A stretch of 64,000 nt of DNA from Teredinibacter sp. KSP-S5-2 (GCF_032773895.1 NZ_CP120416.1:4927001-4991000), one strand, 5' to 3'; shown: positions 1 to 8,664, counted from the first letter of the stretch. A program made the numbers and translations. The notes: generated from the letters alone by a model not told the origin.

Positions 1-417
1 ATAAATAACCAGATCCGGTACCGGGGCATTGATAGTTAAATGCTCGTAGACCTGTTGGTAAAGCTTGAGTTCGTCATCATCCAGAGTGACTTGCGCAAAA
101 AGTTGGTCTTTTTCAATTAAGAAGTCTGCAACGCGAACTGGCTCAAACAAGTCTGCCTGTCTGAGTTCATTAATTTGCTGGACTCGTTGGAACAAGAAGA
201 AAAGCTGGGTAGATAGGGCAGAATTCTTTTCGCCGGCGTAAAACCGTTCCAAAAAAGGATTTTCTTCTGCTTTTTCTAATAGTGTTTCGTAGTTGAATGT
301 TTGTGCCAGATTTTTTGTCAAAGTGGTTTTGCCCACACCAATGGGGCCTTCGACTGCGATGTATCTGGGTAGGTCTTTTCCTATAAGATCAATTTGAAGG
401 TCTTCGGTATCAATCAA
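1..417 (-). CDS. Deoxynucleoside kinase (dNK family), 3' part cut by window edge
   Basis: Probable deoxyadenosine/deoxyguanosine-type kinase that phosphorylates salvaged deoxynucleosides in the cytoplasm. The visible 139 residues contain the P-loop GPIGVGKTT near residue 26 and end in PVPDLVIY, the strand before the catalytic DR-type motif of this family, which lies outside the window. There is no ATG in this frame. I chose TTG at 417 because GAGAAG sits 6 bases upstream and the in-frame stop at 450-448 excludes an earlier start. The gene follows folK by about 25 bases, so it should be the third gene of a pcnB-folK-dNK unit. Substrate specificity cannot be read from this part. Confidence 0.85.
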   Translation of the reverse strand, partial: MIDTEDLQIDLIGKDLPRYIAVEGPIGVGKTTLTKNLAQTFNYETLLEKAEENPFLERFYAGEKNSALSTQLFFLFQRVQQINELRQADLFEPVRVADFLIEKDQLFAQVTLDDDELKLYQQVYEHLTINAPVPDLVIY

Positions 418-442
418 AATCGTCTTCTCAATAAAGCATTTT

Positions 443-931
443 TTATGTTAGTCGGGTTATGCCTACCGACGTTAATTGGTGTTTTAGTTGCGCAACTTTT
501 CTGCCATCAGGCAGTAAAAGTTCGCTATCCAAATCGTATAGTGGAAATACCACAAAATTCCGTTCTTCTATACGAGGGTGGGGTATTTCTAGTCGCTCAC
601 TCATTATGATCGAGTTGCCGTACAGCAATATGTCCAAATCCAGCGTTCTTGCTCCCCAGCGTATTTCTCTGGTTCGGCCTTGTTGATTCTCGATGGATTG
701 TAACGCGTCCAGTAACGAATCAGCCGACAGTTCGGTCTCAATCTTAATGACGCCATTGACATAATCCGGTTGATCTCCCGGACCTACAGCTGTACTGCTA
801 TACCAGGGGGAACGTGACAGAACTTGTGTGCTCTGAATGGCTTCTATGCATTGGCAGGCCTGTTCCACCTGAGCCAAGGGGTTAGCAAGATTGCTACCGA
901 GGCCGACATAAGATATCACTCGGTTGGTCAT
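443..931 (-). CDS. folK: 2-amino-4-hydroxy-6-hydroxymethyldihydropteridine pyrophosphokinase (HPPK)
   Basis: Cytoplasmic folate-pathway enzyme that transfers pyrophosphate from ATP to 6-hydroxymethyl-7,8-dihydropterin. The 162-residue length is usual. It begins with the family signature YVGLGSNL and carries GARTLDLDILLYG, the motif holding the metal-binding aspartates, followed by IPHPRIEERNFVVFPL. The ATG overlaps the pcnB stop codon (ATGA, 931-928), which indicates translational coupling. The pcnB-folK order is standard in gammaproteobacteria. Confidence 0.97.
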   Translation of the reverse strand: MTNRVISYVGLGSNLANPLAQVEQACQCIEAIQSTQVLSRSPWYSSTAVGPGDQPDYVNGVIKIETELSADSLLDALQSIENQQGRTREIRWGARTLDLDILLYGNSIIMSERLEIPHPRIEERNFVVFPLYDLDSELLLPDGRKVAQLKHQLTSVGITRLT

Positions 932-2271
932 GAGTCTGCTTTGTTTGTCGGGTTTTTGCGGGGACGTCGGTTTCTATTGGGTCGCTTCTTACCTTTTCCT
1001 TTTAACGAAGCAATCAGCTTCTCCTTGCCCTCTTTGTCTACAGACTGGAAACGAGTCCACCAGAGTCCCAAGCCATCGAGTTTCTCGCCAGCTTGTTCCC
1101 GTAACAGCATAAAATCATAGGCCGCGCGGAATCTTGGGTGTTCCATCAGTACGTAGGCTCTTCTTCCGTCCCGTCTTGGGAGACGCAGTTGCAGGCTCCA
1201 TATCTCTCGCACAACAATCAGAAAACGCTTGGGTATCGCTGTATGCCCAAGTTGTTGGCTAATAATGCCCTGAGCTGCACGTTGCATGGCCTCTTGAGGG
1301 GAAATATTGTGTTCCTTAAGGGCCCGCATTTCTGCCTGCAGCTGTGGCCAAAGCATGGCGGCATAGATAAATGCCGGGGTAACACGTTTGTTTTGGCGAA
1401 TACGTTTATCGGTATTGATCAGGGCTTGGGTAACAAATTCAATATCATATTCGGCTCCCTTTTCCAGCTGTTGCTCTGTGCCTGGGAACAGGTAGCCAAA
1501 TAAGTGGTAATCGCGTAACAGATTCAAGGTGGCTGTCGCGTAGCCTGCCATAAAGAGCTTGAGTACCTCTTCGAACAGGCGCGCGGGGGGGATGTGGCTC
1601 AAATAGTCCGCGTGAGCGCGGATGGGAGCATCGGTTGTTGTTTCGATCCTGAAGCCCAGTTTTGCCGCAAAACGCACAGCTCTGAGCATGCGCACAGGGT
1701 CTTCTTTGTAGCGGGTTTCAGGATCGCCAATAATACGTATCAAGCGTTTATCGAGGTCTGCGGCACCGCCGGTAAAATCCAGTACTTCCCGGGTGTTGGG
1801 GTCGTAGTAGAGAGCGTTAACTGTGAAGTCCCGGCGAATGGCATCGGACTCGATATCGCCGTAGACATTGTCTCGCAGAATCACGCCGTGATCGGACTGG
1901 GAAGCTTGTGTATCACTGTCCGCATCATTGTGGTGTCCGCGGAAGGTGGTGACTTCAATGATCTCACGGCCAAAACGAACGTGGACGATTTTGAATCGTT
2001 TGCCTATTATCCGTGCGCTGCGGAAGATCTCTCTAACCTGCTCCGGAGTGGCATCAGTGGCAACATCAAAGTCCTTGGGATGTCCGTCCAGCAGTAGATC
2101 GCGCACGCCTCCACCAACCAGATATGCAGCGTGGTTGGCATTTTGCAGCTGATGTATGACTTTCAGTGCAGCCTGGCTTATATCTTGTCGGGGGATCTGG
2201 TGTTGATTCTCTTTGATGACTCGCTTTTTGCCATCGGGTGAGTCGAAGAGCTTTAATAGCCGCTTGAGCAT
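928..2271 (-). CDS. pcnB: Poly(A) polymerase I
   Basis: Adds 3' poly(A) tails to RNA and so promotes RNA decay. It belongs to the class II nucleotidyltransferases. The catalytic head has LVGGGVRDLLL followed by KDFDVATDATPEQ, holding the DxD metal ligands, then the neck and body regions and a basic C-terminal tail rich in K/R. The reading frame is open to 2394, but homology to known PcnB starts at the ATG at 2271 (MLKRLLKLFD), giving 447 residues. The extra 41 upstream residues look unlike the family and would overlap the leader. It lies directly downstream of the CrcZ-like RNA, as in Pseudomonas, and is coupled to folK. Confidence 0.95.
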   Translation of the reverse strand: MLKRLLKLFDSPDGKKRVIKENQHQIPRQDISQAALKVIHQLQNANHAAYLVGGGVRDLLLDGHPKDFDVATDATPEQVREIFRSARIIGKRFKIVHVRFGREIIEVTTFRGHHNDADSDTQASQSDHGVILRDNVYGDIESDAIRRDFTVNALYYDPNTREVLDFTGGAADLDKRLIRIIGDPETRYKEDPVRMLRAVRFAAKLGFRIETTTDAPIRAHADYLSHIPPARLFEEVLKLFMAGYATATLNLLRDYHLFGYLFPGTEQQLEKGAEYDIEFVTQALINTDKRIRQNKRVTPAFIYAAMLWPQLQAEMRALKEHNISPQEAMQRAAQGIISQQLGHTAIPKRFLIVVREIWSLQLRLPRRDGRRAYVLMEHPRFRAAYDFMLLREQAGEKLDGLGLWWTRFQSVDKEGKEKLIASLKGKGKKRPNRNRRPRKNPTNKADS

Positions 2272-2403
2272 AGTATATCTGTTGCTATTCCCGTTCCGTG
2301 TCAGCGGAGGATGTTGATTTGTGATTGGGCGCAGTCTAGCACAGGACGTGCCGCTCAAGTAGCTTTCGTTGTTTTGGGGATATCGGTAGGGCAAATACTA
2401 CAA

Positions 2404-2427
2404 CGGGAAAGCCGTTAGGCTTTCCCG
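2404..2427 (-). terminator. 3' stem-loop of the CrcZ-like RNA
   Basis: A perfect 10-bp stem, CGGGAAAGCC with GGCTTTCCCG, closes a 4-base loop. On the minus strand it is followed by TTGTAGTATTT, a weak U-tract, so termination may be partial and allow read-through into pcnB. Confidence 0.6.
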
Positions 2428-2671
2428 CTAAGAATAGGTGTTCTTTTTATTCTTTTTAATACAGATCATCCGGTTATTAACCGGACACTTCCTTGTCCGC
2501 TAGCTAGGTACCGAAGGTACAACCTCTCCAAAGGTAAGTAAGTCTGTTTTATACGCTTTCTGTTCTTATTATTTGTTGTTCTTATTATTAGTACTTCAGT
2601 TCGTTCTTATTATTTATTGTTGTTATTCGTTATGTTTTCTTTTCTTATTATTCTTTATTGTTGTTATGTTG
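2404..2671 (-). ncRNA. crcZ: CrcZ-like Hfq/Crc-sequestering small RNA (predicted)
   Basis: Predicted RNA of about 268 nt between cbrB and pcnB, the exact place of crcZ in Pseudomonas. Seen directly: a sigma-54 promoter puts the start near 2671; the first 110 nt are almost pure A/U/C/G-purine sequence with four exact copies of AATAATAAGAA (2652-2642, 2614-2604, 2589-2579, 2573-2563) and several AACAACAA runs (2665-2658, 2624-2617, 2580-2573). Every one of these fits AANAANAA, the Hfq distal-face/Crc motif. The 3' half folds into hairpins (GTACC/GGTAC at 2520-2508, CGGACA/TGTCCG at 2499-2482, TCCGG/CCGGA at 2485-2469) and a 10-bp stem at 2427-2404. Known: CrcZ titrates Hfq/Crc to relieve catabolite repression. 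Inference: same role here. Primary sequence similarity to Pseudomonas CrcZ cannot be tested here. Confidence 0.85.
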
Positions 2672-2681
2672 CTCGAAATAT

Positions 2682-2699
2682 TGCACACCCCGTGCCAAT
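2682..2699 (-). promoter_or_regulatory. Sigma-54 (-24/-12) promoter of the CrcZ-like RNA
   Basis: The minus strand reads TTGGCACGGGGTGTGCAA. It matches the sigma-54 consensus TGGCACG-N4-TTGCA at all but one position and has exact GG-N10-GC spacing (GG at 2696-2695, GC at 2684-2683). The predicted start lies 12 bases beyond the GC, near 2671, at the beginning of the A-rich RNA. CbrB, encoded just upstream, is a sigma-54 activator. Confidence 0.85.
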
Positions 2700-2772
2700 A
2701 TAAAAAAAAGCTTATATATCATTGGCTTAGCATAAATTGCGATTTTAATATTCTTAATAGCAATTAAAAGTT

Positions 2773-2849
2773 TGTTACCAACTGTGGCGGTAAGTGTTAC
2801 TTTTTGATTGTATTGGTAACAAATTAAGAAAACTTTGTGCAAGGTAACG
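2773..2849 (-). promoter_or_regulatory. Putative CbrB upstream activator sites
   Basis: Four copies of a six-base motif lie 100-180 bases upstream of the sigma-54 promoter. On the plus strand these are TGTTAC (2773-2778), TGTTAC (2795-2800), GTAACA (2816-2821) and GTAACG (2844-2849). The first two are 22 bases apart (two helical turns), and the second and third form TGTTAC-N15-GTAACA. From memory, TGTTAC-type subsites are reported for Pseudomonas CbrB. Binding by this CbrB is inferred. Confidence 0.6.
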
Positions 2850-2911
2850 TTTGAAAAAGTTTCAACTTAAGGCATGGTTTTGAGTTTGAAAAAACTCATA
2901 CTTAAGGGTGG
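2849..2911. repeat. Two imperfect tandem units (GTTTGAAAAA...ACTTAAGG)
   Basis: The unit GTTTGAAAAA-N9-ACTTAAGG (2849 on) is repeated 35 bases later (2884 on) with a similar core. Each unit also contains a small hairpin: TTGAAA/TTTCAA in the first, and TGAGTTT-GAAA-AAACTCA at 2881-2898 in the second. They lie upstream of the CbrB-like sites. The function is unknown; they could be further regulator sites or RNA structure in the cbrB 3' region. Confidence 0.4.
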
Positions 2912-2953
2912 GGTTAATACTTTATGTCTAGTTCTGATGTGGTAGTCGGGGTA

Positions 2954-2981
2954 AGCGCGCACTAACATAAAGTTGCGCGCT
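2954..2981 (-). terminator. Hairpin just downstream of cbrB
   Basis: AGCGCGCA and TGCGCGCT form an 8-bp GC-rich stem around a 12-base loop, about 17 bases after the cbrB stop. No U-run follows on the minus strand, so this could be a weak terminator or a 3'-end stabiliser for the cbrAB transcript. Confidence 0.35.
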
Positions 2982-2998
2982 GAGGACAAAAAAGAAGG

Positions 2999-4402
2999 CT
3001 AATTTCTATTTCCGGCAGTTTGTGTTGGCTTTTTTCGGGGAATTCCCAAACGTTGCCTTCTTTCCCACAGGCATTTTCGGCTTACACCCAGTTTTTTGGC
3101 CAATTCTGTCTCGCTCATAGTATCTTGATGTTCTAAAACGAACCTCTGGAAGTAGTCTTCCAGAGATAAATCTTCATGGGTATCAGCTAGGGTGTGTGAA
3201 GAATCTTGATTGGTTTGGAAAGAGGTGGTGTCTTCGTGAACTCTGACCAAATCGAGGTCGATAGCCAGCTGTGTGTGATCAATTTCGGTCTCGTTTTCGC
3301 ATAGAATGACCGAACGCTGCATGGCATTTTCCAATTCCCGGATGTTGCCGGGCCAGCTATAGGTGGTAATCGCCTGTATCGCTTCGGGAGTCAGGTTAAG
3401 TGCAGGTTTACGCATTTCGGCGCAAAACCGCTTAACAAAGGTCTCAGCCAGCAGAAGAATATCTTTGCCTCTGTCTCTTAACGCAGGGAGTTTTAGCTGA
3501 ACAACGTTGATTCGAAAATACAGGTCTTCACGGAATTTTCCTTCGCGGGACAATCTGGAAAGATCTCTATGTGTTGCCGCGACAAGTCGAACATCTACTT
3601 TATGGGATTCCACTGAGCCAATGGGGCGTACTTCGCCTTCTTGTAGAACCCGGAGTAAGCGGGCTTGGGCTTCAAGAGGCAGTTCTCCAATCTCATCAAG
3701 GAAAAGAGTGCCGCCATCGGCTGCGGCTACCAAGCCTTCTCGGGTTGAGGCTGCACCGGTAAAAGCACCTTTTTCATGACCAAAGAGTTCGGCTTCGATC
3801 AGGGTTTCGGGAATAGCTGCACAGTTAACCGAGATCAGGGGTTTGTCTTTACGAGGGCTTTCATTGTGGATCGCATGAGCGACAAGCTCTTTGCCTGTAC
3901 CGGTTTCACCGTTCACTAAAACCGTAGCGCTGGTCGGGGCGACCTTATGAATTTTTGCGTATAACTCTTTCATTACCGGGCTGGAGCCAATCATGCCTTC
4001 AATGGCCGATTGGTTTACTTCGTCCGGTTGGGTTTTGAGTTTGGCTGATTGAGCTTCTGCTTTACCTATTACGCGTTTTACTGCGGCCAGCATTTCATCG
4101 TGATCAAAAGGCTTGGCGATATAGTCGACAGCGCCCATACGCATAGAGTCTACGGCCGAGCGTAAGCTGGCGTAGCTGGTCATGATGAGTACAGGGACAT
4201 CACCTGCGAGCCCGATAAGGTCTGTACCGGGGGCTCCTGGAAGTCGCAAGTCGCTGATAATCAGGTCAAAGGTATCAAGTTTGTGTTTGATTGCTTCGCT
4301 AACAGAAGCAGCTTCCTTTACATCAAACTTGTTGCGAGTAAGAAGTTTTCTTAGTGCAGTGCGAATAATCGCTTCATCTTCAACAATCAGTATATTGCTC
4401 AT
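2999..4402 (-). CDS. cbrB: Sigma-54-dependent response regulator CbrB
   Basis: NtrC-family transcription activator, partner of the CbrA kinase, controlling carbon/nitrogen source use. Domains in order: receiver with phospho-acceptor D51 (LIISDLRLPG) and the PFDH switch region; AAA+ domain with Walker A GETGTGKE (165-172), the sigma-54 contact loop GAFTGA (212-217) and a Walker B-type GGTLFLDEIGE; C-terminal Fis-type helix-turn-helix (ELAKKLGVSRKCLWERRQRL). The frame is open to 4447, but ATG at 4402 (MSNILIVEDE) starts the receiver fold exactly, giving 467 residues. The likely direct target is the sigma-54 promoter of the adjacent small RNA. Its place between cbrA and pcnB supports the name. 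Confidence 0.95.
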   Translation of the reverse strand: MSNILIVEDEAIIRTALRKLLTRNKFDVKEAASVSEAIKHKLDTFDLIISDLRLPGAPGTDLIGLAGDVPVLIMTSYASLRSAVDSMRMGAVDYIAKPFDHDEMLAAVKRVIGKAEAQSAKLKTQPDEVNQSAIEGMIGSSPVMKELYAKIHKVAPTSATVLVNGETGTGKELVAHAIHNESPRKDKPLISVNCAAIPETLIEAELFGHEKGAFTGAASTREGLVAAADGGTLFLDEIGELPLEAQARLLRVLQEGEVRPIGSVESHKVDVRLVAATHRDLSRLSREGKFREDLYFRINVVQLKLPALRDRGKDILLLAETFVKRFCAEMRKPALNLTPEAIQAITTYSWPGNIRELENAMQRSVILCENETEIDHTQLAIDLDLVRVHEDTTSFQTNQDSSHTLADTHEDLSLEDYFQRFVLEHQDTMSETELAKKLGVSRKCLWERRQRLGIPRKKPTQTAGNRN

Positions 4403-4516
4403 GGATCTACTGCCCGTTATGCCTAAAATTGCACCGCTGAGGCGCACAAATTACGCTACTTGCAACAGGTGAACAAGATATTATTGTTGATTTGAGGTGT
4501 CACCGAAAGTAGCTCA

Positions 4517-7498
4517 TTAACGCACAGTGTTACCTGTTGTTGCATGACTTGCAAGGTATTCTGGCAGTTTTATGGCAAATTTTGTCCCTTTCTGTAACAC
4601 AGTATCCACTGGGCTTATGATTTCTATGTTACCGCCGTGTTCCTCGATAATGCTGTAAACCATGGCTAGTCCGAGTCCGGTTCCCTCTCCGGGCTCCTTA
4701 GTTGTAAAGAATGGCTCAAGCACTTGTTCGATGATATCGGGCGGAATACCTGGGCCATCATCTGTTACTGAGAAGTTAACAAAGCCTTTTTCAGTCGAGC
4801 CTTCGATTACGATATTGGCACCTTCAGAGCAGGCATCCTGAGAGTTAGATAGCAGGTTGACGAAAACCTGGATTAAACGCTGGCTGTCTCCCGAAACCAC
4901 CAAAGATTCCGGAAGTTGATTGATAAAATTAACCTGACTTTTTTCCTTTTGCAGTTTTAACAGGTTAATCGCTTCCTGGGCGCACTCGTGCAGCTTGGCC
5001 TCGTGAAAGTCTTCCTGTTTGTTCTGTCCTGAGTGTGAAAAACTTACTAACGAGTGGACGATTTTGCTCACCCTGTCTGTTTGAGACAGTATCTGCTCAG
5101 CGGTTTCGAGTAGTTCGTCGTTATCGGTTTCGTATTTCATGTTTTGAGCCAGGCAGGCAATACCGGTAACCGGGTTACCTATTTCGTGAGCGACACCCGC
5201 TGCGAGTCGACCGATCGAGGCCAGGCGCTCGCTGTGAATCAACTCCTGTTCCAGTAACTGCATCTCGGTAACATCTTCCAACAGTATCACCTGACCTTCG
5301 ACTTTGCGGGCAAAAGAGGAGGGGATGGCGGCTTTATGTAGTGATATCCAATGGGTTTGGCCTGCTAACTCGACTTCCTGTTTGTAGAAATGTGCTTTAT
5401 CGGAATTTGCAAACCGATATAAAAGCTCTCCCCAAGGGTCGAGAACGGCATCAAGAGATGAACCTGTGACGGTTTCACTTTGGATGCCGGTCAGGTTTTC
5501 CATTGCGCCGTTCCACATCAGTATCTCGCCATCTCGTCCTACAGAGCAGACGGCCAGAGGCAGTTCTTCCAGTGTTCTGCGGTGATAAAGACGGAGATTG
5601 TTGAGTTCTCCGGCCAGTCCGGTCAGGTGATCGCGGTACTGGCTTAAGCGGCTTTCTATCAGGTTAATGTCGGTAACGCCTTCACCTTCGGGGAGTCGAT
5701 AGGGAATTTGTTTATCCATGATTTCACTGGCCATGGATATGCCCATTAACCCGGAAAGGTTCGCTTCCACTTCATCCCGTAAACGTCGAAGTGCATAAGG
5801 GCGGCTTTCGCTGGGGTTGAGGCCGAGCTTTGCCAATGCCTTGTTCACTTCCGTTCTGGCGGTGGATTTACCAATGCGTTTTGACAAACGTTCTACGATT
5901 TCGTCTGGAGAACGAATATCTAGAGTCATTCGAATCGGGTGGCTGAGTTCATCCTCGGAGCATAAATCTGCACTGTATCGTTCATCGTCCGATTGGCTGG
6001 TGAAAATTGAAACCAGAACAAAAGTAACTGTGTTCATACCAAGTGACCAGAGTGTGATCTGGCTCCAATGGTCGACTCCCACTGGAAGGGAGTAACTCAG
6101 TATTTGCAGGCTTCCGATTTTTTGACCAAGTAGCATCGGGATGAATAGGCCAATCAACCATATCACTACACCGATAAATAAACCGGATATTAGCCCTTTC
6201 CGATTTCCTCGCGGCCAGTGGGCCACCGCAATAACGCCGGGTAAAAACTGCAAGGTACATATAAATGCGGCAAGGGCGAGTTCCGTTAAGTTGAAGGTGT
6301 TGCTCAGGAGCATGTAAAACAGGTAACCGCCGACAATGACGATGCTGATAAGAATGCGGCGCATCCAAATCAGTTGCCCGTAGATGGCCTTTTGGGTGCG
6401 CAGTGGGGTGGCGGGCAATATCCAGTGATTCAATATCATGGTCGCGATAGCGAGAGAGATCGCGACTATTGCCCCTGTTGCGGCAGAGAGTCCAGCAACG
6501 AATGAAATGATGGTAAATACGGTGCTGCCTGCGGCAATAGGTACAGCCAGCGGAAAATATTGCGCGGGTAATTGAGATTTTAATTCGATGCCCGCCCAGA
6601 GAATGGGAAATATCGGCAGTGACATCAAAAGCAGGAAAAGCGGGAAAGCCCAGGTCACTGTGCGGGTTGCGTGTTTCGCTGGATTCTCAACCACTGTCAT
6701 GTGAAAGATATGGGGCATGGATACTGCAGTTGCAATAAATACCAGCAACAGGGTGTGTGAAGATGTGTCCTTGACCGGGGAGTACAGGTTTTCCAATTGC
6801 TGTGGATGGTTTTTCAGCCATTCGTCCAGCCCTGGCAATCCCTTAAATACTGCGAAAATGGAGAAGACCCCAACCGCCATCAGACCAAACAGTTTGACCA
6901 GGGATTCAATGGCCATTGCGGTAATCAGGCCGCGGTGATGTTCACGATTCGAGCCGAATATCATGGCGAAGAAGGCAAGAACAGAACAATACGCCAGGGC
7001 CAGTATTTCGCGTGTGCCGAAACCGGCCATTTCCGCGTTAACTTCGCTGATGTTATTCCGGGTCAGAATGTGGATGGTATCGGCAACGGCTTGAATCTGC
7101 AGGGTCATTAACGGCGCCATTGCCATCAGCATGCACAGGGTGACTATGCCTCCCACAGAATGGCTGTGATAACGGAAAGTCAGTAAGTCCGCCATCGAAT
7201 TAATTTGAAAGCGTCTTGCCAATTCAATAAGTGGTTTCAGGGCTACCGGGGCGAATAAAAACAGAGCGCCGGTTCCCAGATAATAGGCCAGAGCGCCGTA
7301 GCCGAAATTACTGGCCAGATCGATTACACCATAATATGCCCAAGCGCTGGCAAAGATCCCCAAAGAAAAAATATAGGTGACCGGGTGTGTAACGATTTTA
7401 TTGGAGACCCAACCCTTTTCGGTGAAGTGAGCAATGCTGAATAAGACGCACAGATAGGTGAGGCAAATTAAAGCGACCTGTAAAAAACTAAAAGTCAT
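4517..7498 (-). CDS. cbrA: Transporter-fused sensor histidine kinase CbrA
   Basis: Inner-membrane sensor of about 993 residues. The N-terminal half (roughly 1-500) is a multi-helix SLC5/sodium:solute symporter-like domain; a linker of the STAC type and a PAS domain follow ([20 protein letters not shown]). The kinase core has the H-box [21 protein letters not shown]-box NLLSNSQDA and G-boxes DDGPGIPP and GEGTGLGLA. In Pseudomonas CbrA phosphorylates CbrB; its N-terminal domain has been linked to histidine transport. ATG at 7498 is preferred over 7522 because AGAGGGAAAG precedes it. It overlaps the small cbrX frame by 11 bases and is followed by cbrB. Confidence 0.95.
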   Translation of the reverse strand: MTFSFLQVALICLTYLCVLFSIAHFTEKGWVSNKIVTHPVTYIFSLGIFASAWAYYGVIDLASNFGYGALAYYLGTGALFLFAPVALKPLIELARRFQINSMADLLTFRYHSHSVGGIVTLCMLMAMAPLMTLQIQAVADTIHILTRNNISEVNAEMAGFGTREILALAYCSVLAFFAMIFGSNREHHRGLITAMAIESLVKLFGLMAVGVFSIFAVFKGLPGLDEWLKNHPQQLENLYSPVKDTSSHTLLLVFIATAVSMPHIFHMTVVENPAKHATRTVTWAFPLFLLLMSLPIFPILWAGIELKSQLPAQYFPLAVPIAAGSTVFTIISFVAGLSAATGAIVAISLAIATMILNHWILPATPLRTQKAIYGQLIWMRRILISIVIVGGYLFYMLLSNTFNLTELALAAFICTLQFLPGVIAVAHWPRGNRKGLISGLFIGVVIWLIGLFIPMLLGQKIGSLQILSYSLPVGVDHWSQITLWSLGMNTVTFVLVSIFTSQSDDERYSADLCSEDELSHPIRMTLDIRSPDEIVERLSKRIGKSTARTEVNKALAKLGLNPSESRPYALRRLRDEVEANLSGLMGISMASEIMDKQIPYRLPEGEGVTDINLIESRLSQYRDHLTGLAGELNNLRLYHRRTLEELPLAVCSVGRDGEILMWNGAMENLTGIQSETVTGSSLDAVLDPWGELLYRFANSDKAHFYKQEVELAGQTHWISLHKAAIPSSFARKVEGQVILLEDVTEMQLLEQELIHSERLASIGRLAAGVAHEIGNPVTGIACLAQNMKYETDNDELLETAEQILSQTDRVSKIVHSLVSFSHSGQNKQEDFHEAKLHECAQEAINLLKLQKEKSQVNFINQLPESLVVSGDSQRLIQVFVNLLSNSQDACSEGANIVIEGSTEKGFVNFSVTDDGPGIPPDIIEQVLEPFFTTKEPGEGTGLGLAMVYSIIEEHGGNIEIISPVDTVLQKGTKFAIKLPEYLASHATTGNTVR

Positions 7499-7664
7499 TG
7501 TCTTTCCCTCTTCCCTGAACAACGTAAGCCACTACAACAAGCAGCATCCAGATAATGTAGGGACGATACCAGGCACCTGCGGGATTGATTACCCAGCTGA
7601 ACAAGGTTGGAGAAAAAATGTAAAACACCAATAGAAGGAGTATTAGGGGGCGCTGTTTATTCAT
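7488..7664 (-). CDS. cbrX: CbrX-like small membrane protein upstream of cbrA
   Basis: A 58-residue frame (MNKQRPLILL...GKDNDF). It has two predicted hydrophobic helices, LILLLLVFYIFSP and YIIWMLLVVVAYVV, separated by WVINPAGAWYRP. Its last codons overlap the start of cbrA in another frame, which suggests translational coupling. Known: Pseudomonas carries a short orf, cbrX, translationally coupled to cbrA at this position. The name rests on position, size and membrane character, not on an alignment. Small symporter-associated subunits have a similar look, so it may assist the transporter domain of CbrA. Confidence 0.75.
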   Translation of the reverse strand: MNKQRPLILLLLVFYIFSPTLFSWVINPAGAWYRPYIIWMLLVVVAYVVQGRGKDNDF

Positions 7665-7717
7665 TGTTATCCGTTCGTCTCCTGGAATCTGTCCATTGTA
7701 TTACAGTCGATTGTCGA

Positions 7718-8632
7718 TCACTGTATTGATTCGTATGCGATTGATCTTTGTCTAGGGATGTTTTTAATGCTCCACTGCGCTATTAATGAGGTCAGTATTT
7801 CCCTTGTTGAGTGCTGTGTGGAAAGACGACTGCAGTCCAGGCCCAATAGTTTTGCCACTTGAAGCAGGTTGGCTTGAGGGGTTTCGTCGTTGACTGCAGG
7901 AGCATGGTTTTGCTTGCTGAGTTTCGCGCCAGTGGAGTCTACTATGACGGGTATATGGCCATAATTTATGGCTTGTCCTTGAAGCAGTTTGGTCAAAAAT
8001 ATTTGCTTGGCTGTTGTGTCGAGTAGATCTGCTCCCCGAACAATATGCGTTATCCCCTGGTAAATATCGTCAACAACAACCGCAAGTTGGTAGGCGAATA
8101 AGCCATCTTTTCGGTGGATGACAAAGTCGCCCTGTTCAAGGACATTTTCTTTCTGTACGCCCTGGATGGCATCTTTAAATGTAATTTCGGGAGGGAGTCC
8201 ATATTGGTGGACGGCGTTGTCACAGTTAAGCCGAATAGAGTATGGAAGCTGCTGAAGAATATCTCTATTTCGACAATGTCCGTCGTATATATGGTTTATA
8301 GATAATAAACGTTTACGGTTGCAATCGCAGTGGTAACCGAGCTGTTTGGCCTTGAGGTTGGTCAGAGCTTCGGTATAAGCGCTTGATCTGGTGCTTTGAT
8401 AAAGGATTTCACCGTCCCAACACAGGCTATGTTGTTGTAGTGTTTTGAGTATTCGTTCTTTTGCTCCGGGTTCTTCTCGGGGCGGGTCGATATCTTCCAT
8501 TCGAACCAACCATGTGCCGGCATTGGCTTTGGCGTCGAGGTAACTGGCTAGCGCGCAGAGAATGGAGCCTGTGTGCAGAGGGCCGGATGGTGAAGGTGCA
8601 AAACGACCAATATAGGGTGAGAGTGTCCCCAT
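7718..8632 (-). CDS. gluQ: Glutamyl-Q tRNA(Asp) synthetase
   Basis: Truncated relative of glutamyl-tRNA synthetase that attaches glutamate to the queuosine base of tRNA(Asp). It has 304 residues, with the catalytic HIGH-like region GRFAPSPSGPLHTGS at the N-terminus, a zinc-ligand cluster (HCDC... and HIYDGHC) and a KLSKQ version of the KMSKS loop. The anticodon-binding domain of GluRS is absent, as usual for this family. It lies downstream of dksA, as in many gammaproteobacteria, with a stem-loop between them. Confidence 0.95.
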   Translation of the reverse strand: MGTLSPYIGRFAPSPSGPLHTGSILCALASYLDAKANAGTWLVRMEDIDPPREEPGAKERILKTLQQHSLCWDGEILYQSTRSSAYTEALTNLKAKQLGYHCDCNRKRLLSINHIYDGHCRNRDILQQLPYSIRLNCDNAVHQYGLPPEITFKDAIQGVQKENVLEQGDFVIHRKDGLFAYQLAVVVDDIYQGITHIVRGADLLDTTAKQIFLTKLLQGQAINYGHIPVIVDSTGAKLSKQNHAPAVNDETPQANLLQVAKLLGLDCSRLSTQHSTREILTSLIAQWSIKNIPRQRSIAYESIQ

Positions 8633-8664
8633 GATGATGAAGGATACTAAGTCGAGAATTCAAA

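Noticed and set aside
2563-2652. Repeats TTCTTATTATT as a possible CRISPR or tandem-repeat array
   Set aside because: Units are only 11 bases, spacing is 16, 25 and 38 bases, and the reverse strand fits Hfq-type motifs.
2573-2767. Plus-strand 64-codon frame rich in L, F and Y
   Set aside because: It is the antisense of the A-rich small RNA and its sigma-54 promoter; the composition follows from the repeats.
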